From NCBI GenBank assembly GCA_910585275.1, contig CAJUCW010000018.1, positions 23,088 through 87,087 of the forward strand: a stretch of DNA of 64,000 bases, given 5' to 3'. The notes under the pieces were generated by a model that was not told where the DNA came from, did not search any database, and saw only the letters and a list, made by a program, of their open reading frames with translations. The stretch comes from an uncultured Muribaculaceae bacterium (lineage in GTDB: Bacteria; Bacteroidota; Bacteroidia; Bacteroidales; Muribaculaceae). The translations under genes were made by a program, and so were the position numbers. This document shows, piece by piece, positions 1 through 9,099 of this stretch (within the stretch, counting starts at the first letter, position 1; every line of letters begins with the position of its first letter).

Positions 1-79
1 ATTCCCTTAATAAAAACATAAAAATCTATTCCGATATCACTTAAGGAACATGCTCTTATTAGAGAACGCGCTCTTAAAT

Positions 80-682
80 TCATTCCAATACTCCCTTCCC
101 TTCACGTGTGATGACGGGTTCACTGCCGGTGCAGTCAACGATTGTGGAAGGCTCCATGTCGCCGTCGGCCCCTTCGATAAAGAAATCCACTTTGTCGTGA
201 TATGCTTCGGCTATGAGCTCAGGATTTATGGCATAGTCGGAATCGGAATATTCAATCGATGAGGAGAGTATGGGATGTCCGAGACGCTCCACGATGTCGC
301 GGCATATTTTGCTGTCGGGAATCCTGATTCCAACCACTTTCCTGCCCTTGAAAGCTTTAGGCAGAGTCGAAGCGGATTTGAAGAGAAATGTGAAAGGGCC
401 CGGAGTATTGTCGCGCAGAAGGCGGAAGGTATAATTGTCGAAGCGGGCATATTCCGCCGCCATTGAAATGTCGGAACAAATGATTGAGAGATTGGTTTTT
501 TCGGGATTTATGCCTTTCAGACGGCAAATCCTGTCGATGGCCTTTGTGTTGAGGGCATCGCAGGCGATGGCATAGAGTGTGTCGGTGGGGAGAATCATTG
601 TCTGTCCCGCCTCAAGGTCGCGACATATCTCGGTCAGTTGACGTTCGGAGGCTTCATCGCCCCATATTTTCATTATTTTCAT
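80..682 (-). CDS. L-threonylcarbamoyladenylate synthase family protein (YciO/TsaC type)
   Basis: This 200-residue protein belongs to the Sua5/YciO/YrdC family. TsaC members make threonylcarbamoyl-AMP from threonine, bicarbonate and ATP for the t6A modification of ANN-decoding tRNAs in the cytoplasm. Visible motifs are PTDTLYAIACDA (residues 32-43), GPFTFLFK (95-102), VGIRIPD (117-123) and ITREGKG near the C-terminus. The NTPGPFTF and CRLKGINPEK stretches resemble YciO more than classic TsaC, and the C-terminal Sua5 domain is absent. It is the first gene of the window, on the minus strand and followed by AT-rich sequence. Whether it supplies t6A activity or is a paralogue of unclear role cannot be decided without the rest of the genome. 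Confidence 0.85.
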   Translation of the reverse strand: MKIMKIWGDEASERQLTEICRDLEAGQTMILPTDTLYAIACDALNTKAIDRICRLKGINPEKTNLSIICSDISMAAEYARFDNYTFRLLRDNTPGPFTFLFKSASTLPKAFKGRKVVGIRIPDSKICRDIVERLGHPILSSSIEYSDSDYAINPELIAEAYHDKVDFFIEGADGDMEPSTIVDCTGSEPVITREGKGVLE

Positions 683-830
683 TGCATTAAAATTTTTCAG
701 GTATTGAAGTCGTTTAAACTTTTTTACGGAGATTGATTTTCTTATGGCTTTTTATGTTAAAAAGACCTCTTTCCCAATCTTCCGCCATCTTTTCGGTCGC
801 TTTTGAACCTTTCATCGGTCGTTTAGCCCG

Positions 831-909
831 CTAAACTCCCTCTTCAAGTTTCAAAATCGTCTCGAAAATCTGACGAAATCTTGAAAAAGAAACAAGTTTA
901 AACAACTTC
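831..909. repeat. Dispersed repeat, copy A
   Basis: This ~79-base stretch aligns with 59429-59507. The shared core is GTCTCGAAAA-n-CTGACGAA, then TCTTGAAAAA, and both copies end in GTTTAAACAA(C/T)TTC. Copy A overlaps the last codons of the Cys-rich membrane gene. It does not code for anything I recognise. It could be a REP-like element or a degenerate transposon end. Confidence 0.5.
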
Positions 910-1101
910 ATTGCATTCTTTCCCCTTTTCGGTTTTCTTGTTCTTCGAGGCGCATGAACCCGCGAGAGCGCATCCGCAGCAGGATTTCATATTGCCCCGT
1001 TTGCGCAATCCGACAAGTTTCCATATAATCCACACGACGGCACCGAGAAGCACGAGCCCCACGATGCAGTATTGTATAATAAGGTTTGCCGTCAGTTCCA
1101 T
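898..1101 (-). CDS. FeoB-associated Cys-rich membrane protein
   Basis: This 67-residue protein has one hydrophobic helix (about residues 7-30), a basic stretch, the cysteine cluster CCGCALAGSC (41-50) and a Lys-rich tail. This is the pattern of the small FeoB-associated Cys-rich membrane family, thought to help ferrous iron uptake at the inner membrane. feoB is not next to it here, so it is an orphan of that context. The last codons lie inside a dispersed repeat, so the C-terminal residues may have been reshaped by that element. The start is the only ATG that precedes the helix. Confidence 0.75.
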   Translation of the reverse strand: MELTANLIIQYCIVGLVLLGAVVWIIWKLVGLRKRGNMKSCCGCALAGSCASKNKKTEKGKECNEVV

Positions 1102-1117
1102 TGTTTAAACTATTGTT

Positions 1118-3034
1118 TTAAGCATCTGTTGGAGAGCTTTCTTTCGATTGGGCATCCTTCCGGGATGTTTTTTTCTTTGCAGTCCCTTTTTTCCCTTTCT
1201 TGGAAGAGTTGTCGGGAGCCGCTTCCCCTTGTTGCGCCACAATCCTACGGTTGGAATTGTCGCGGATTACGGAGAATGTGATTTCCGACACCATCTGCTT
1301 TATCTGTCCGATAAACTTCTTGGGATCGTATTCCCTCCGTTCAATCCGGCGCAGCCTTCCCTCCCAGATGCCGGTGAGTTTCGCGCTTTTCAGCAACTCT
1401 TCTTTGATTAGCCCGACAAGCTCGATGCCGGCCGGCGTTGCACGTAAGGATTTGCGCTCCTTGACGATGTAGCCTCTCTTGTAGAGAATCTCAATGATGG
1501 CAGCCCTCGTGGATGGACGCCCGATGCCGTTGGCTTTCAAAGATTCCCTCAGTTCTTCGTCGTCAACCATCGCTCCCGCCGTCTCCATCGCTTTCAGAAG
1601 GGTGCCCTCAGTGTAATATTTCGGCGGCTGAGTGGTTTTCTTCACAAGACGTGGAGAATGCGGGCCTTCCTCACCTTTTGTAAACACCGGAAGAGTCGAG
1701 GAGTTTTCGTCGTCGCCCTCTTTTTCCTGCTCATCGGCAACTTTTTCACCTGCATATACGGCTTTCCATCCCGGATCGATGATGACTTTGCCGGTGGCTT
1801 TGAATCCCACGTTGTCAACCTTGGCGTTGACAACGGTCTGTTCGAACGAACAATCGGGGAAGAAAACGGCTATAAACCTAAGGGCTATTATATTAAATAC
1901 GTCATGCTCCGCTTTTGACAGTCCGGGAGGAAGCGGTTGCCCCGTAGGGATTATGGCATGGTGGTCGGTGACTTTCGAATTGTCGAACACCTTTTTGCTC
2001 TTCCTGAGTTTTTTTCCCCTCAGCGGCGTCATGGTCATCTGATAGTCAGTGAGTGAATTCAGAATGCCTCCGCATTTGGAATACATATCGTCGGTGAGGT
2101 ATGTGGTGTCAACGCGCGGATATGTGGTGACTTTTTTCTCGTAAAGGCTTTGGATTGTGCGTAGGGTGTCTTCTGCGCCGAGGTTTAATTTCTTGTTGCA
2201 TTCAACCTGGAGGGAGGTGAGGTCGAAAAGACGCGGGGGAGCCTCTTTTCCGGATTTTTTAACGACGTCGGTCACTACAAGGGGGAATGCTTTGAGTCGC
2301 TCTACAATCTCCGCCCCTTTCTCTTCTTTGTCGAAGCTTTTGCCTGAAGCAGAGAAGAGGGTGTCGCGGTAGAGGGTTTTCAGCTCCCAATAGTCCGTAG
2401 GTTTGAAATTTTCTATTTCGAGCTGGCGTTTCACCACGAGGGCGAGGGTAGGGGTCTGTACCCTGCCGATTGAAAGGACCTGACGGTTGACACCATATTT
2501 AAGAGAGTAAAGACGGGTGGCGTTCATGCCAAGCACCCAGTCGCCGATTGCGCGGCATAGCCCCGCTGTATAGAGCGGCTCGAGGTCTTCATGCGGACGC
2601 AGCAATTTGAACCCCTCGCGGATGGCTTCGTCGGTGAGGGAACTTATCCAGAGCCGCTTCACAGGTTTGTCGCACCCCGCTTTTTGCATCACCCATCTTT
2701 GAATGAGTTCACCCTCTTGCCCGGCATCGCCGCAGTTCACAATCTCTTCGCATTGGCTGATAAGGGTGCGGATGGTGTCGAACTGGTGTTTATAACTGTC
2801 AATGTCGATAAGCTTTATACCGAATCTGGACGGTATCATCGGCAAGGCGGAAAGCGACCAGTTTTTCCATTCGTTGCAATAGTCGTGAGGCTCTTTGAGG
2901 CAGCATAGATGTCCGAAAGTCCATGTGACGCAATAGCCGTTCCCCTCGAGATAGCCGTCACGGCGTGTGTTGGCTCCGAGTATGCGTGCGATGTCGCGTC
3001 CTACGCTTGGTTTCTCAGTGATGCAAAGTATCAT
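1118..3034 (-). CDS. topB: DNA topoisomerase III
   Basis: This 638-residue type IA topoisomerase relaxes and decatenates DNA through a covalent 5'-tyrosyl intermediate. The TOPRIM domain begins at residue 1 with ITEKPSVGRDIA (Glu7) and has the acidic motif GDAGQEGEL (102-110). The helix SIGRVQTPTL is at 188-197. The catalytic Tyr is in TTYPRVDTTYL (Tyr305), with Val where many homologues have Thr. The C-terminus is Lys-rich and ends without zinc fingers, which suits TopB rather than TopA. Its ATG overlaps the mazG stop by four bases (ATGA on the minus strand), so the two genes are translationally coupled, with mazG upstream. Confidence 0.95.
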   Translation of the reverse strand: MILCITEKPSVGRDIARILGANTRRDGYLEGNGYCVTWTFGHLCCLKEPHDYCNEWKNWSLSALPMIPSRFGIKLIDIDSYKHQFDTIRTLISQCEEIVNCGDAGQEGELIQRWVMQKAGCDKPVKRLWISSLTDEAIREGFKLLRPHEDLEPLYTAGLCRAIGDWVLGMNATRLYSLKYGVNRQVLSIGRVQTPTLALVVKRQLEIENFKPTDYWELKTLYRDTLFSASGKSFDKEEKGAEIVERLKAFPLVVTDVVKKSGKEAPPRLFDLTSLQVECNKKLNLGAEDTLRTIQSLYEKKVTTYPRVDTTYLTDDMYSKCGGILNSLTDYQMTMTPLRGKKLRKSKKVFDNSKVTDHHAIIPTGQPLPPGLSKAEHDVFNIIALRFIAVFFPDCSFEQTVVNAKVDNVGFKATGKVIIDPGWKAVYAGEKVADEQEKEGDDENSSTLPVFTKGEEGPHSPRLVKKTTQPPKYYTEGTLLKAMETAGAMVDDEELRESLKANGIGRPSTRAAIIEILYKRGYIVKERKSLRATPAGIELVGLIKEELLKSAKLTGIWEGRLRRIERREYDPKKFIGQIKQMVSEITFSVIRDNSNRRIVAQQGEAAPDNSSKKGKKGTAKKKTSRKDAQSKESSPTDA

Positions 3035-3813
3035 TCAAGTGTTTTTGCTTCGTTCCAGAATTGGTCCATTTCAGCGAGGGTCATGTCTTTCAGTTGTTTT
3101 CCGCACTCACGCGCCCTCTTTTCGATATGGTTGAATCGGGAAATGAACTTGCGGTTGGTGCGTTCGAGTGCGTTTTCGGGATTGACTCCGTAAAGTCTGG
3201 CAGCATTGACCACGGCAAAAAGGAGGTCACCGAACTCGGCTTCAAGACGGTCTTTTGAACCAGATTGAATCTCCCTCTCCACCTCATAGGCCTCTTCTTT
3301 AAGTTTTTCCCACACCTGTGAAGGTTCGTCCCAATCAAACCCTACGTTTGCCGCCTTCTCCTGAATTCTGTTGGCCTTTATCAAAGCCGGCAAGGCGGAA
3401 GGCACTCCGGCGAGCACGGTTTTGTTGCCCCCCTTCTCTTTGAGTTTTATCTGTTCCCAGTTTTGTGCCACCTGGTCGGCGGAATCAGCATTGACGTCGC
3501 CGTAGATATGCGGATGGCGGAAAATCAATTTGTCGGTTAGCGAATTGCAGACGTCGGCAATGTCGAACTGATTCTTTTCGGAGGCAATTTTAGCATAAAA
3601 CGCCACATGGAGAAGCACGTCGCCAAGTTCTTTTCTGATGTTGGCGGTGTCGTCGGCCATCAGGGCGTCGGCGAGTTCAAACACTTCTTCCACAGTGTTG
3701 GGGCGCAGGGAGTCGTTGGTTTGTTTCGCGTCCCATGGACATTTTTCGCGGAGAGTGTCGAGCACCTCAAGGAAACGTCCGAAAGCCTTCAGTTTATCGT
3801 CGGTAGTATGCAT
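3031..3813 (-). CDS. mazG: Nucleoside triphosphate pyrophosphohydrolase MazG
   Basis: MazG hydrolyses NTPs and dNTPs to the monophosphate and pyrophosphate, which cleans the nucleotide pool and can damp (p)ppGpp. The protein has two MazG domains. The first contains CPWDAKQT (25-32), the metal-binding EEVFELADAL (42-51) and KELGDVLLHV (61-70). The second contains EEAYEVEREI and EFGDLLFAVV. I start at the ATG at 3813 (260 residues, MHTTDDKL), because the 31 residues that could be read upstream are Cys-rich and unlike the family. It is the first gene of a two-gene unit with topB. Confidence 0.93.
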   Translation of the reverse strand: MHTTDDKLKAFGRFLEVLDTLREKCPWDAKQTNDSLRPNTVEEVFELADALMADDTANIRKELGDVLLHVAFYAKIASEKNQFDIADVCNSLTDKLIFRHPHIYGDVNADSADQVAQNWEQIKLKEKGGNKTVLAGVPSALPALIKANRIQEKAANVGFDWDEPSQVWEKLKEEAYEVEREIQSGSKDRLEAEFGDLLFAVVNAARLYGVNPENALERTNRKFISRFNHIEKRARECGKQLKDMTLAEMDQFWNEAKTLE

Positions 3814-3976
3814 TTGCGGTGAGATTTTTAGACAATGGAATTGTGCGGGGATGCTATCGGCGATTAAAGATGCCCGAGGCATGTCGCTGCAACATAGACG
3901 GCACAAATACTTTTTGTTTTATCTGTAATTAACTAAAATTGGATGCAAAGTTAGGTAGAAATTACGAGATTATTTG

Positions 3977-3984
3977 TATCTTTG
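3977..3984 (+). promoter_or_regulatory. Bacteroidetes -7 element upstream of nrnA-like gene
   Basis: TATCTTTG matches the TAnnTTTG -7 consensus of the primary sigma factor in Bacteroidetes. It lies 78 bases before the ATG at 4063, in the divergent gap between mazG and the phosphoesterase. The -33 TTTG is not convincing. Confidence 0.5.
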
Positions 3985-4062
3985 TGGCTTGAAATTGAAA
4001 TCCCGGCGTGAAAATCAGGGAACGTACTTTGTTTTTCACTGCTGAATTTCGGATTCATAGCT

Positions 4063-5082
4063 ATGGACAGATTAATAGATTCAGAAAAAGCTAAAGACCT
4101 CCGGCACCTTATAGAGGAGTCGGAGAGGGTGGTGCTGACGTGCCATGTGAGGCCAGACGGTGATGCAATCGGGAGCACGCTCGGATTGTGGCATCTTTTG
4201 CGCAGGCTTGGAAAAGAGGCCACGGTGATAGTGCCTGACAAGGCCCCGGCGGTGTTGTCGTTTCTTCCGGGCTTCAAGGACATAGCGGTCTATACATGCC
4301 ATGCCGAGTTTTGTGAGAAAACGGTTGGAGAATCGGATTTGATTCTTTGCTGCGATTTCAACACTCCGTCGCGTCAGGACGCGCTCGCCCCTTTGATTCA
4401 GAACGCCCATTCAAGGAAGGTGCTTATCGACCATCATCGGGAGCCCGATGCGTTTGCCGATTTGATGATTTCATATCCCGACATGTCCTCGACGTGCGAG
4501 CTTTGTTTCAGGCTGATTGCATCCATGGGGTTCTATTCGGAGGTCGGAGTAGATTGCGCCACATGCCTGCTGACGGGCATCGTGACCGACACAAGAAACT
4601 TTACGGTTAATTGCAAGCATCCCGACCTCTATGAGATTCTCATGCGTCTTTTGGAAAAAGGGGTTGACAAAGAGAAAATTGTAAGGGAATCGCTCAACAC
4701 CAAGAGTTATTGGGGGTTGAAACTCGAATCTTTCGCCATTTCGGAGAGAATGAAAGTCTATCCGGCCCATAAATGCGCCTTGATAACGCTCTCCAAGGAA
4801 GACCTTGACCGTTTCCATTATGAGCGAGGCGACACGGAAGGTCTCGTAAACAGACCTTTGGAGGTGCGTGATATAAGATACAGCATTTTTATGAGGGAAG
4901 ACCCCGATTGCGTCAAGGTTTCGGCAAGGAGTTGCGACAATTTTCCCGTCTCGGAAATCTGCAAAGACCTTTTCAACGGAGGCGGCCATCTTCAGGCGGC
5001 GGGCGGCGAGTTTCACGGCACCCTTGAGGAATGCAAGAATCTTATGATAGAGTCTATGCCAAACTATGATAAATATTTGTGA
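4063..5082 (+). CDS. DHH/DHHA1 phosphoesterase (NrnA-like oligoribonuclease / pAp phosphatase)
   Basis: This 339-residue cytoplasmic enzyme has the full DHH superfamily layout. RPDGDAIGS (30-38) gives two metal-binding Asp residues, CCDFN (96-100) another, and the signature DHH is at 123-125. The DHHA1 substrate motif GGGHLQAAGG lies at 306-315. NrnA proteins degrade nanoRNA and dephosphorylate 3'-phosphoadenosine 5'-phosphate. The next gene encodes a DUF4827 lipoprotein and glmM follows, an arrangement I associate with Bacteroidales. Exact substrate preference cannot be read from sequence. Confidence 0.88.
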   Translation: MDRLIDSEKAKDLRHLIEESERVVLTCHVRPDGDAIGSTLGLWHLLRRLGKEATVIVPDKAPAVLSFLPGFKDIAVYTCHAEFCEKTVGESDLILCCDFNTPSRQDALAPLIQNAHSRKVLIDHHREPDAFADLMISYPDMSSTCELCFRLIASMGFYSEVGVDCATCLLTGIVTDTRNFTVNCKHPDLYEILMRLLEKGVDKEKIVRESLNTKSYWGLKLESFAISERMKVYPAHKCALITLSKEDLDRFHYERGDTEGLVNRPLEVRDIRYSIFMREDPDCVKVSARSCDNFPVSEICKDLFNGGGHLQAAGGEFHGTLEECKNLMIESMPNYDKYL

Positions 5083-5148
5083 ATATGAATTAACCCGCTC
5101 ATATCCCGCATCGCGGGCTTACATGGCGGCAATCCATAATTAATAAAA

Positions 5149-5754
5149 ATGACTGACATCAAAAAAAGAATAATCAACGGGGCGATGATGTTTCTGCTCG
5201 CCCTTGCTGCCACGGGTGTAACATCGTGCAGCAAGTCGGAAAGCTATTCCGAACTTTTGAGAGACGAGGAGAAAGCAGTAAACGTCTTCCTTGCCCAGCA
5301 TGAGGTGCGTCTTGAAGTTCCTGCAGACTCCATTTCGTTCGAGGTTGGAGAAGACGCGCCATTCTATCGTCTTGACCCGGACGGCTATGTGTATATGCAG
5401 GTGATTTCGAAGGGAGACACCGAGAACAAGGTGAAGAGCGGCGATGTGGTATATTTCCGTTTCAGCCGTCAGAACCTGAAGACGTTGGCAGAGACGGGCA
5501 CAGCCGACAAGGAGGGGAACGCCGATAATCTCGGGGTTGGCGCTTATGATCCTAAAAGCACTTATTTCGTGTATCAGAACAATTATCTTCAATCTTCCAC
5601 TTCTTGGGGCACAGGCATACAGATGCCTATGAAGTTTTTTGGCTATGGTTGCGAAGTAAATCTTGTGTTGAGAAGCTATTACGGCTTTTCGAGCGACCAA
5701 ACATACTGTATTCCCTATCTAATCAACGTCAGGTATTTCAAACCTGAATATTAA
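5149..5754 (+). CDS. DUF4827-family lipoprotein
   Basis: This 201-residue protein starts with a basic N-terminus and a hydrophobic stretch ending in a lipobox at Cys27 (VTSCSKSE), so it should be a lipid-anchored envelope protein. The rest resembles DUF4827, a Bacteroidales family with a probable FKBP-like fold (GDVVYFRFSRQNL, then SSTSWGTGIQMPMKF and a C-terminal LINVRYFKP strand). The FKBP link is an inference from family knowledge, and no prolyl isomerase site can be assigned. It sits between the DHH phosphoesterase and glmM, 66 bases after the former. Confidence 0.75.
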   Translation: MTDIKKRIINGAMMFLLALAATGVTSCSKSESYSELLRDEEKAVNVFLAQHEVRLEVPADSISFEVGEDAPFYRLDPDGYVYMQVISKGDTENKVKSGDVVYFRFSRQNLKTLAETGTADKEGNADNLGVGAYDPKSTYFVYQNNYLQSSTSWGTGIQMPMKFFGYGCEVNLVLRSYYGFSSDQTYCIPYLINVRYFKPEY

Positions 5755-5824
5755 GCGTCGCGCCGGCGAGGCGTGTCTTCTTCTTCTTTATTATAACCCG
5801 AACGATAACAACACGACAATAATT

Positions 5825-7204
5825 ATGGCACTAATCAAATCAATATCAGGCATCCGCGGCACTATAGGCGGAGGCTCGGGCGAAGGCTTGGGCGGAGTGG
5901 ATATCGTAAAATTCACGTCGGCTTATGCAGAGTTCATACGCCGTCATAACCCGGAGGCGAAAAAAATAGCCGTGGGACGTGACGCACGCATATCCGGCCC
6001 GATGGTTGACCATCTTGTGAGCGGCGCTTTGATGGCTATGGGTTTCGATGTGGTCAATATCGGACTTGCCACTACTCCTACTACGGAGCTTGCGGTCACC
6101 GGCTTGGGCGCCGACGGCGGCATAATCATCACCGCGAGCCATAACCCGGTGCAGTGGAACGCTCTCAAATTGCTCAACAAGCGCGGGGAATTCCTTTCTG
6201 ACGCCGAGGGAAAAGAGGTGATTGCCATAGCAGAGGCTGAAGAATTTAAATTTGCCGATGTTTTTGAACTCGGACAAGAATATAAGGACGACACCTGGGC
6301 AATGCGCCATATCGAGATGGTGAAGGCTCTTCCACTCGTGGATTGCGAGGCTATCGCCAAAGCCGGATTCACGGTGGCGGTCGATGCCGTGAATTCAATC
6401 GGCGGGGTGGTGATTCCTCGTCTTCTGAAGGCTCTCGGCGTGAAAAACGTGATTGAACTTAATTGCGAACCTAACGGGAAGTTCGCCCATACTCCCGAAC
6501 CTATTCCGGAGAATCTCACGCAGATTTCCTCTCTTATGAAGGAGGGTGTGGCCGATGTGGGTTTCGTGGTTGATCCCGACGTTGACCGTCTTGCCATCGT
6601 TATGGAGAACGGGGAGATGTTTGTGGAGGAATATACGCTTGTGGCGGTCGCCGACTACGTGCTGTCGAAGACTCCAGGCTCTACGGTATCTAACCTGAGC
6701 AGTTCGCGCGCACTTCGCGACGTGACAGAAAAACACGGATGCAGCTATTCGGCGGCAGCCGTCGGGGAGGTTAACGTCGTGACTAAAATGAAGGAGACCG
6801 GAGCAGTGATTGGAGGCGAAGGAAACGGTGGAGTGATTTATCCGGAGCTCCATTACGGCCGTGACGCGCTTGTCGGTGTGGCTCTGTTCCTTACGCTTCT
6901 TGCCAAAGAAGGGAAGAAAGTTAGCGAGCTTAAAGCCGGCTATCCGCGCTATGCCATTGCCAAAAACAAAATCCAGCTCACCCCCGACATCGACGTAGAT
7001 GCCATCTTGGAGGCCGTAAAGGGTAAATTCGCAAACGAAAGGATAACCGACATAGACGGCGTTAAGATTGATTTCTCCGACTCGTGGGTGCATCTGAGAA
7101 AAAGCAATACGGAACCCATAATCCGAATCTATAGCGAGGCGGAAACCATGGAGAAGGCCGACGCCCTTGCGGAAGAAATCAAGAGCGTAATCGCGTCGCT
7201 TTGA
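5825..7204 (+). CDS. glmM: Phosphoglucosamine mutase
   Basis: GlmM converts glucosamine-6-phosphate to glucosamine-1-phosphate for UDP-GlcNAc, hence peptidoglycan and lipid A. At 459 residues it has the normal alpha-D-phosphohexomutase length. SISGIRGTIGG opens the protein and TASHNP (103-108) carries the phosphorylated Ser105. DPDVDR (250-255) binds Mg2+, GEGNGG (331-336) is the sugar-binding loop and KSNTEPIIRIYSE binds phosphate. The SISGIRGTIGG start is typical of the Bacteroidetes form. A broader phosphoglucomutase/phosphomannomutase activity cannot be excluded. Confidence 0.9.
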   Translation: MALIKSISGIRGTIGGGSGEGLGGVDIVKFTSAYAEFIRRHNPEAKKIAVGRDARISGPMVDHLVSGALMAMGFDVVNIGLATTPTTELAVTGLGADGGIIITASHNPVQWNALKLLNKRGEFLSDAEGKEVIAIAEAEEFKFADVFELGQEYKDDTWAMRHIEMVKALPLVDCEAIAKAGFTVAVDAVNSIGGVVIPRLLKALGVKNVIELNCEPNGKFAHTPEPIPENLTQISSLMKEGVADVGFVVDPDVDRLAIVMENGEMFVEEYTLVAVADYVLSKTPGSTVSNLSSSRALRDVTEKHGCSYSAAAVGEVNVVTKMKETGAVIGGEGNGGVIYPELHYGRDALVGVALFLTLLAKEGKKVSELKAGYPRYAIAKNKIQLTPDIDVDAILEAVKGKFANERITDIDGVKIDFSDSWVHLRKSNTEPIIRIYSEAETMEKADALAEEIKSVIASL

Positions 7205-7251
7205 TTCTCGGCAGACCATAAAGATGTTGAAACTATAAAAACAGAAAGATA

Positions 7252-9063
7252 ATGCTGAAAAAGTTTTTCATGAACACGCTCTCCTCTTTTGCCGGAGCTT
7301 GGATAGCGCTTGCGCTTTTCGGGATTGTGTGTGTGCTCGTGTTTTTTGGCGTCCTCGCCAAACTCGGAGTGTCGGAATCGGAGAGTGTGAACGTGTCGAA
7401 AGGGAGCGTGCTTTCCATAAGCCTTGAAGGCTCCATAGAGGAGCGGGAAACCCCGGTAGATATCAACTACATCACTCTGATGCAGGGAGAAATTTCACGT
7501 CCGCAGACCCTTTCAAACCTTGTGGCCGCCATAGGGGAGGCGAAGGTAAACAAAAACATTTCAGCAATCTATCTTAACTGCAAGGGGGTGTCGGCTTCGC
7601 CCGCCACCCTTAATGCCCTGCGAAGCGCGCTTGTGGATTTCCGTAAGTCTGGAAAAAAAGTGATAGCCTACGGCGGAAGCTATATGATGGGCGACTATTA
7701 TATTGCCAGTGCCGCCGACAGCGTTTTCCTTAATCCGGCAGGCATCGTGGGGCTTCAAGGTCTTGGCGGAACCAATTTTTATTTCAAAGATTTGCTCGAC
7801 AAGCTTGGAGTCAACGTGCAGGTGGTGAAGGTGGGTACGTATAAATCGGCGGTAGAGCCTTATATCCTCAATGAAATGAGCGCACCCGCAAGGGCTCAGC
7901 TCGACACCCTTTATGGCAACATGTGGATGGAGATAAGGAAGAATATCGCTTCTACCCGTAAGAAACTCAGCGCCGCCGATATCGATAGCCTTGTCAATGA
8001 TTTTATTTTTATCGAGTCTGCGGAAAAGGATTTGAAGGCCGGGCTCGTTGACCGCATCGTATATGAAAGATGTGTTGACAGTATTGTAGGCGATATCGTA
8101 GGGAAGAGCAAGAAGGATTTGAATTTCGTGTCGCCGTCGGCGTTGCTTTCTCAGACAAGTAATCTCGACGCATACGGGGCTAAAAACCAGATTGCAGTGC
8201 TTTATGCCTGCGGCGATATTGTTGACGGCGGCGGCAATGGCACAATCAACTACCAGCGTCTCGTGCCTCAGATTATCGAACTTGCCGACAATGATAAGGT
8301 AAAAGGGATGGTTCTCAGGGTAAATTCGCCCGGAGGTGCCGTCTTCGGGAGCGACCAAATCGGGGAGGCTCTCGATTATTTCCAGTCGAAAGGGAAACCG
8401 TTGGCAGTGTCAATGGGAGACTACGCCGCTTCAGGCGGTTATTGGATTTCATGCTGCGCCGACCGAATCTTCGCCGACCCGCTCACCATCACCGGATCAA
8501 TAGGCATATTCGGACTGATACCCGACTTCAAAGGTCTTGCCGATAAACTCGGGGTTAGCCCCCAGCATGTGGCGACGAACCCCGACGCCGACTTCCCTTC
8601 GTTTTTCGCTCCGATGAACGAGAAGCAGAATGCCGCTTTGCAAAGGAATGTGGAGAGGGGATATGACAAGTTTGTGGCGCGAGTGGCGCGAGGACGCAAG
8701 ATGCCGGAATCGAAGGTGCGCGCCATCGGAGAAGGGAGAGTGTGGGATGCAGTGAAAGCCAAAGAAATCGGTCTTGTGGATGAGCTCGGTTCGCTGGCAG
8801 ATGCCACGGAATGGGTTGCCGGCAAGGCAGGTGTGGAAGGCTCCTATAGTGCGGCTTCATATCCTAATCTTGAACCCGGATTGTGGGATATTATTCCCGA
8901 ACTCGGAGGCATGCGGCTTCAGGAAGCTCTGCAGAAAGCTTTCAAAGGGGAATATGACGACCTTATGATACGCTTTGTGAGTGGAGTGTTGCGTCAAAAA
9001 CCGTTACAGGCAAGAATGCCTTACATAAATGTAGGTTTTTCGGAAAGCGTAGCATTGCAATGA
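7252..9063 (+). CDS. sppA: Signal peptide peptidase SppA, 67K type
   Basis: This 603-residue membrane protease degrades signal peptides left in the inner membrane. One N-terminal helix (about 14-34) anchors it. Two SppA repeats follow, as in the double-length E. coli form. The catalytic pair splits between them: Lys198 in VKVGTYKSAVEPY and Ser394 in YAASGGYWIS. These match the known Lys-Ser dyad positions of E. coli SppA. It starts 47 bases after glmM and is followed 36 bases later by lpxK, so the genes may be co-transcribed. Confidence 0.93.
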   Translation: MLKKFFMNTLSSFAGAWIALALFGIVCVLVFFGVLAKLGVSESESVNVSKGSVLSISLEGSIEERETPVDINYITLMQGEISRPQTLSNLVAAIGEAKVNKNISAIYLNCKGVSASPATLNALRSALVDFRKSGKKVIAYGGSYMMGDYYIASAADSVFLNPAGIVGLQGLGGTNFYFKDLLDKLGVNVQVVKVGTYKSAVEPYILNEMSAPARAQLDTLYGNMWMEIRKNIASTRKKLSAADIDSLVNDFIFIESAEKDLKAGLVDRIVYERCVDSIVGDIVGKSKKDLNFVSPSALLSQTSNLDAYGAKNQIAVLYACGDIVDGGGNGTINYQRLVPQIIELADNDKVKGMVLRVNSPGGAVFGSDQIGEALDYFQSKGKPLAVSMGDYAASGGYWISCCADRIFADPLTITGSIGIFGLIPDFKGLADKLGVSPQHVATNPDADFPSFFAPMNEKQNAALQRNVERGYDKFVARVARGRKMPESKVRAIGEGRVWDAVKAKEIGLVDELGSLADATEWVAGKAGVEGSYSAASYPNLEPGLWDIIPELGGMRLQEALQKAFKGEYDDLMIRFVSGVLRQKPLQARMPYINVGFSESVALQ

Positions 9064-9099
9064 TTTTTAAAGAATAATTAACGATAAACGGGAAAAGCG

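Noticed and set aside
5105..5117. CCCGC/GCGGG hairpin after nrnA-like gene
   Set aside because: It has only five base pairs and no T-run, so it is too weak to call a terminator.
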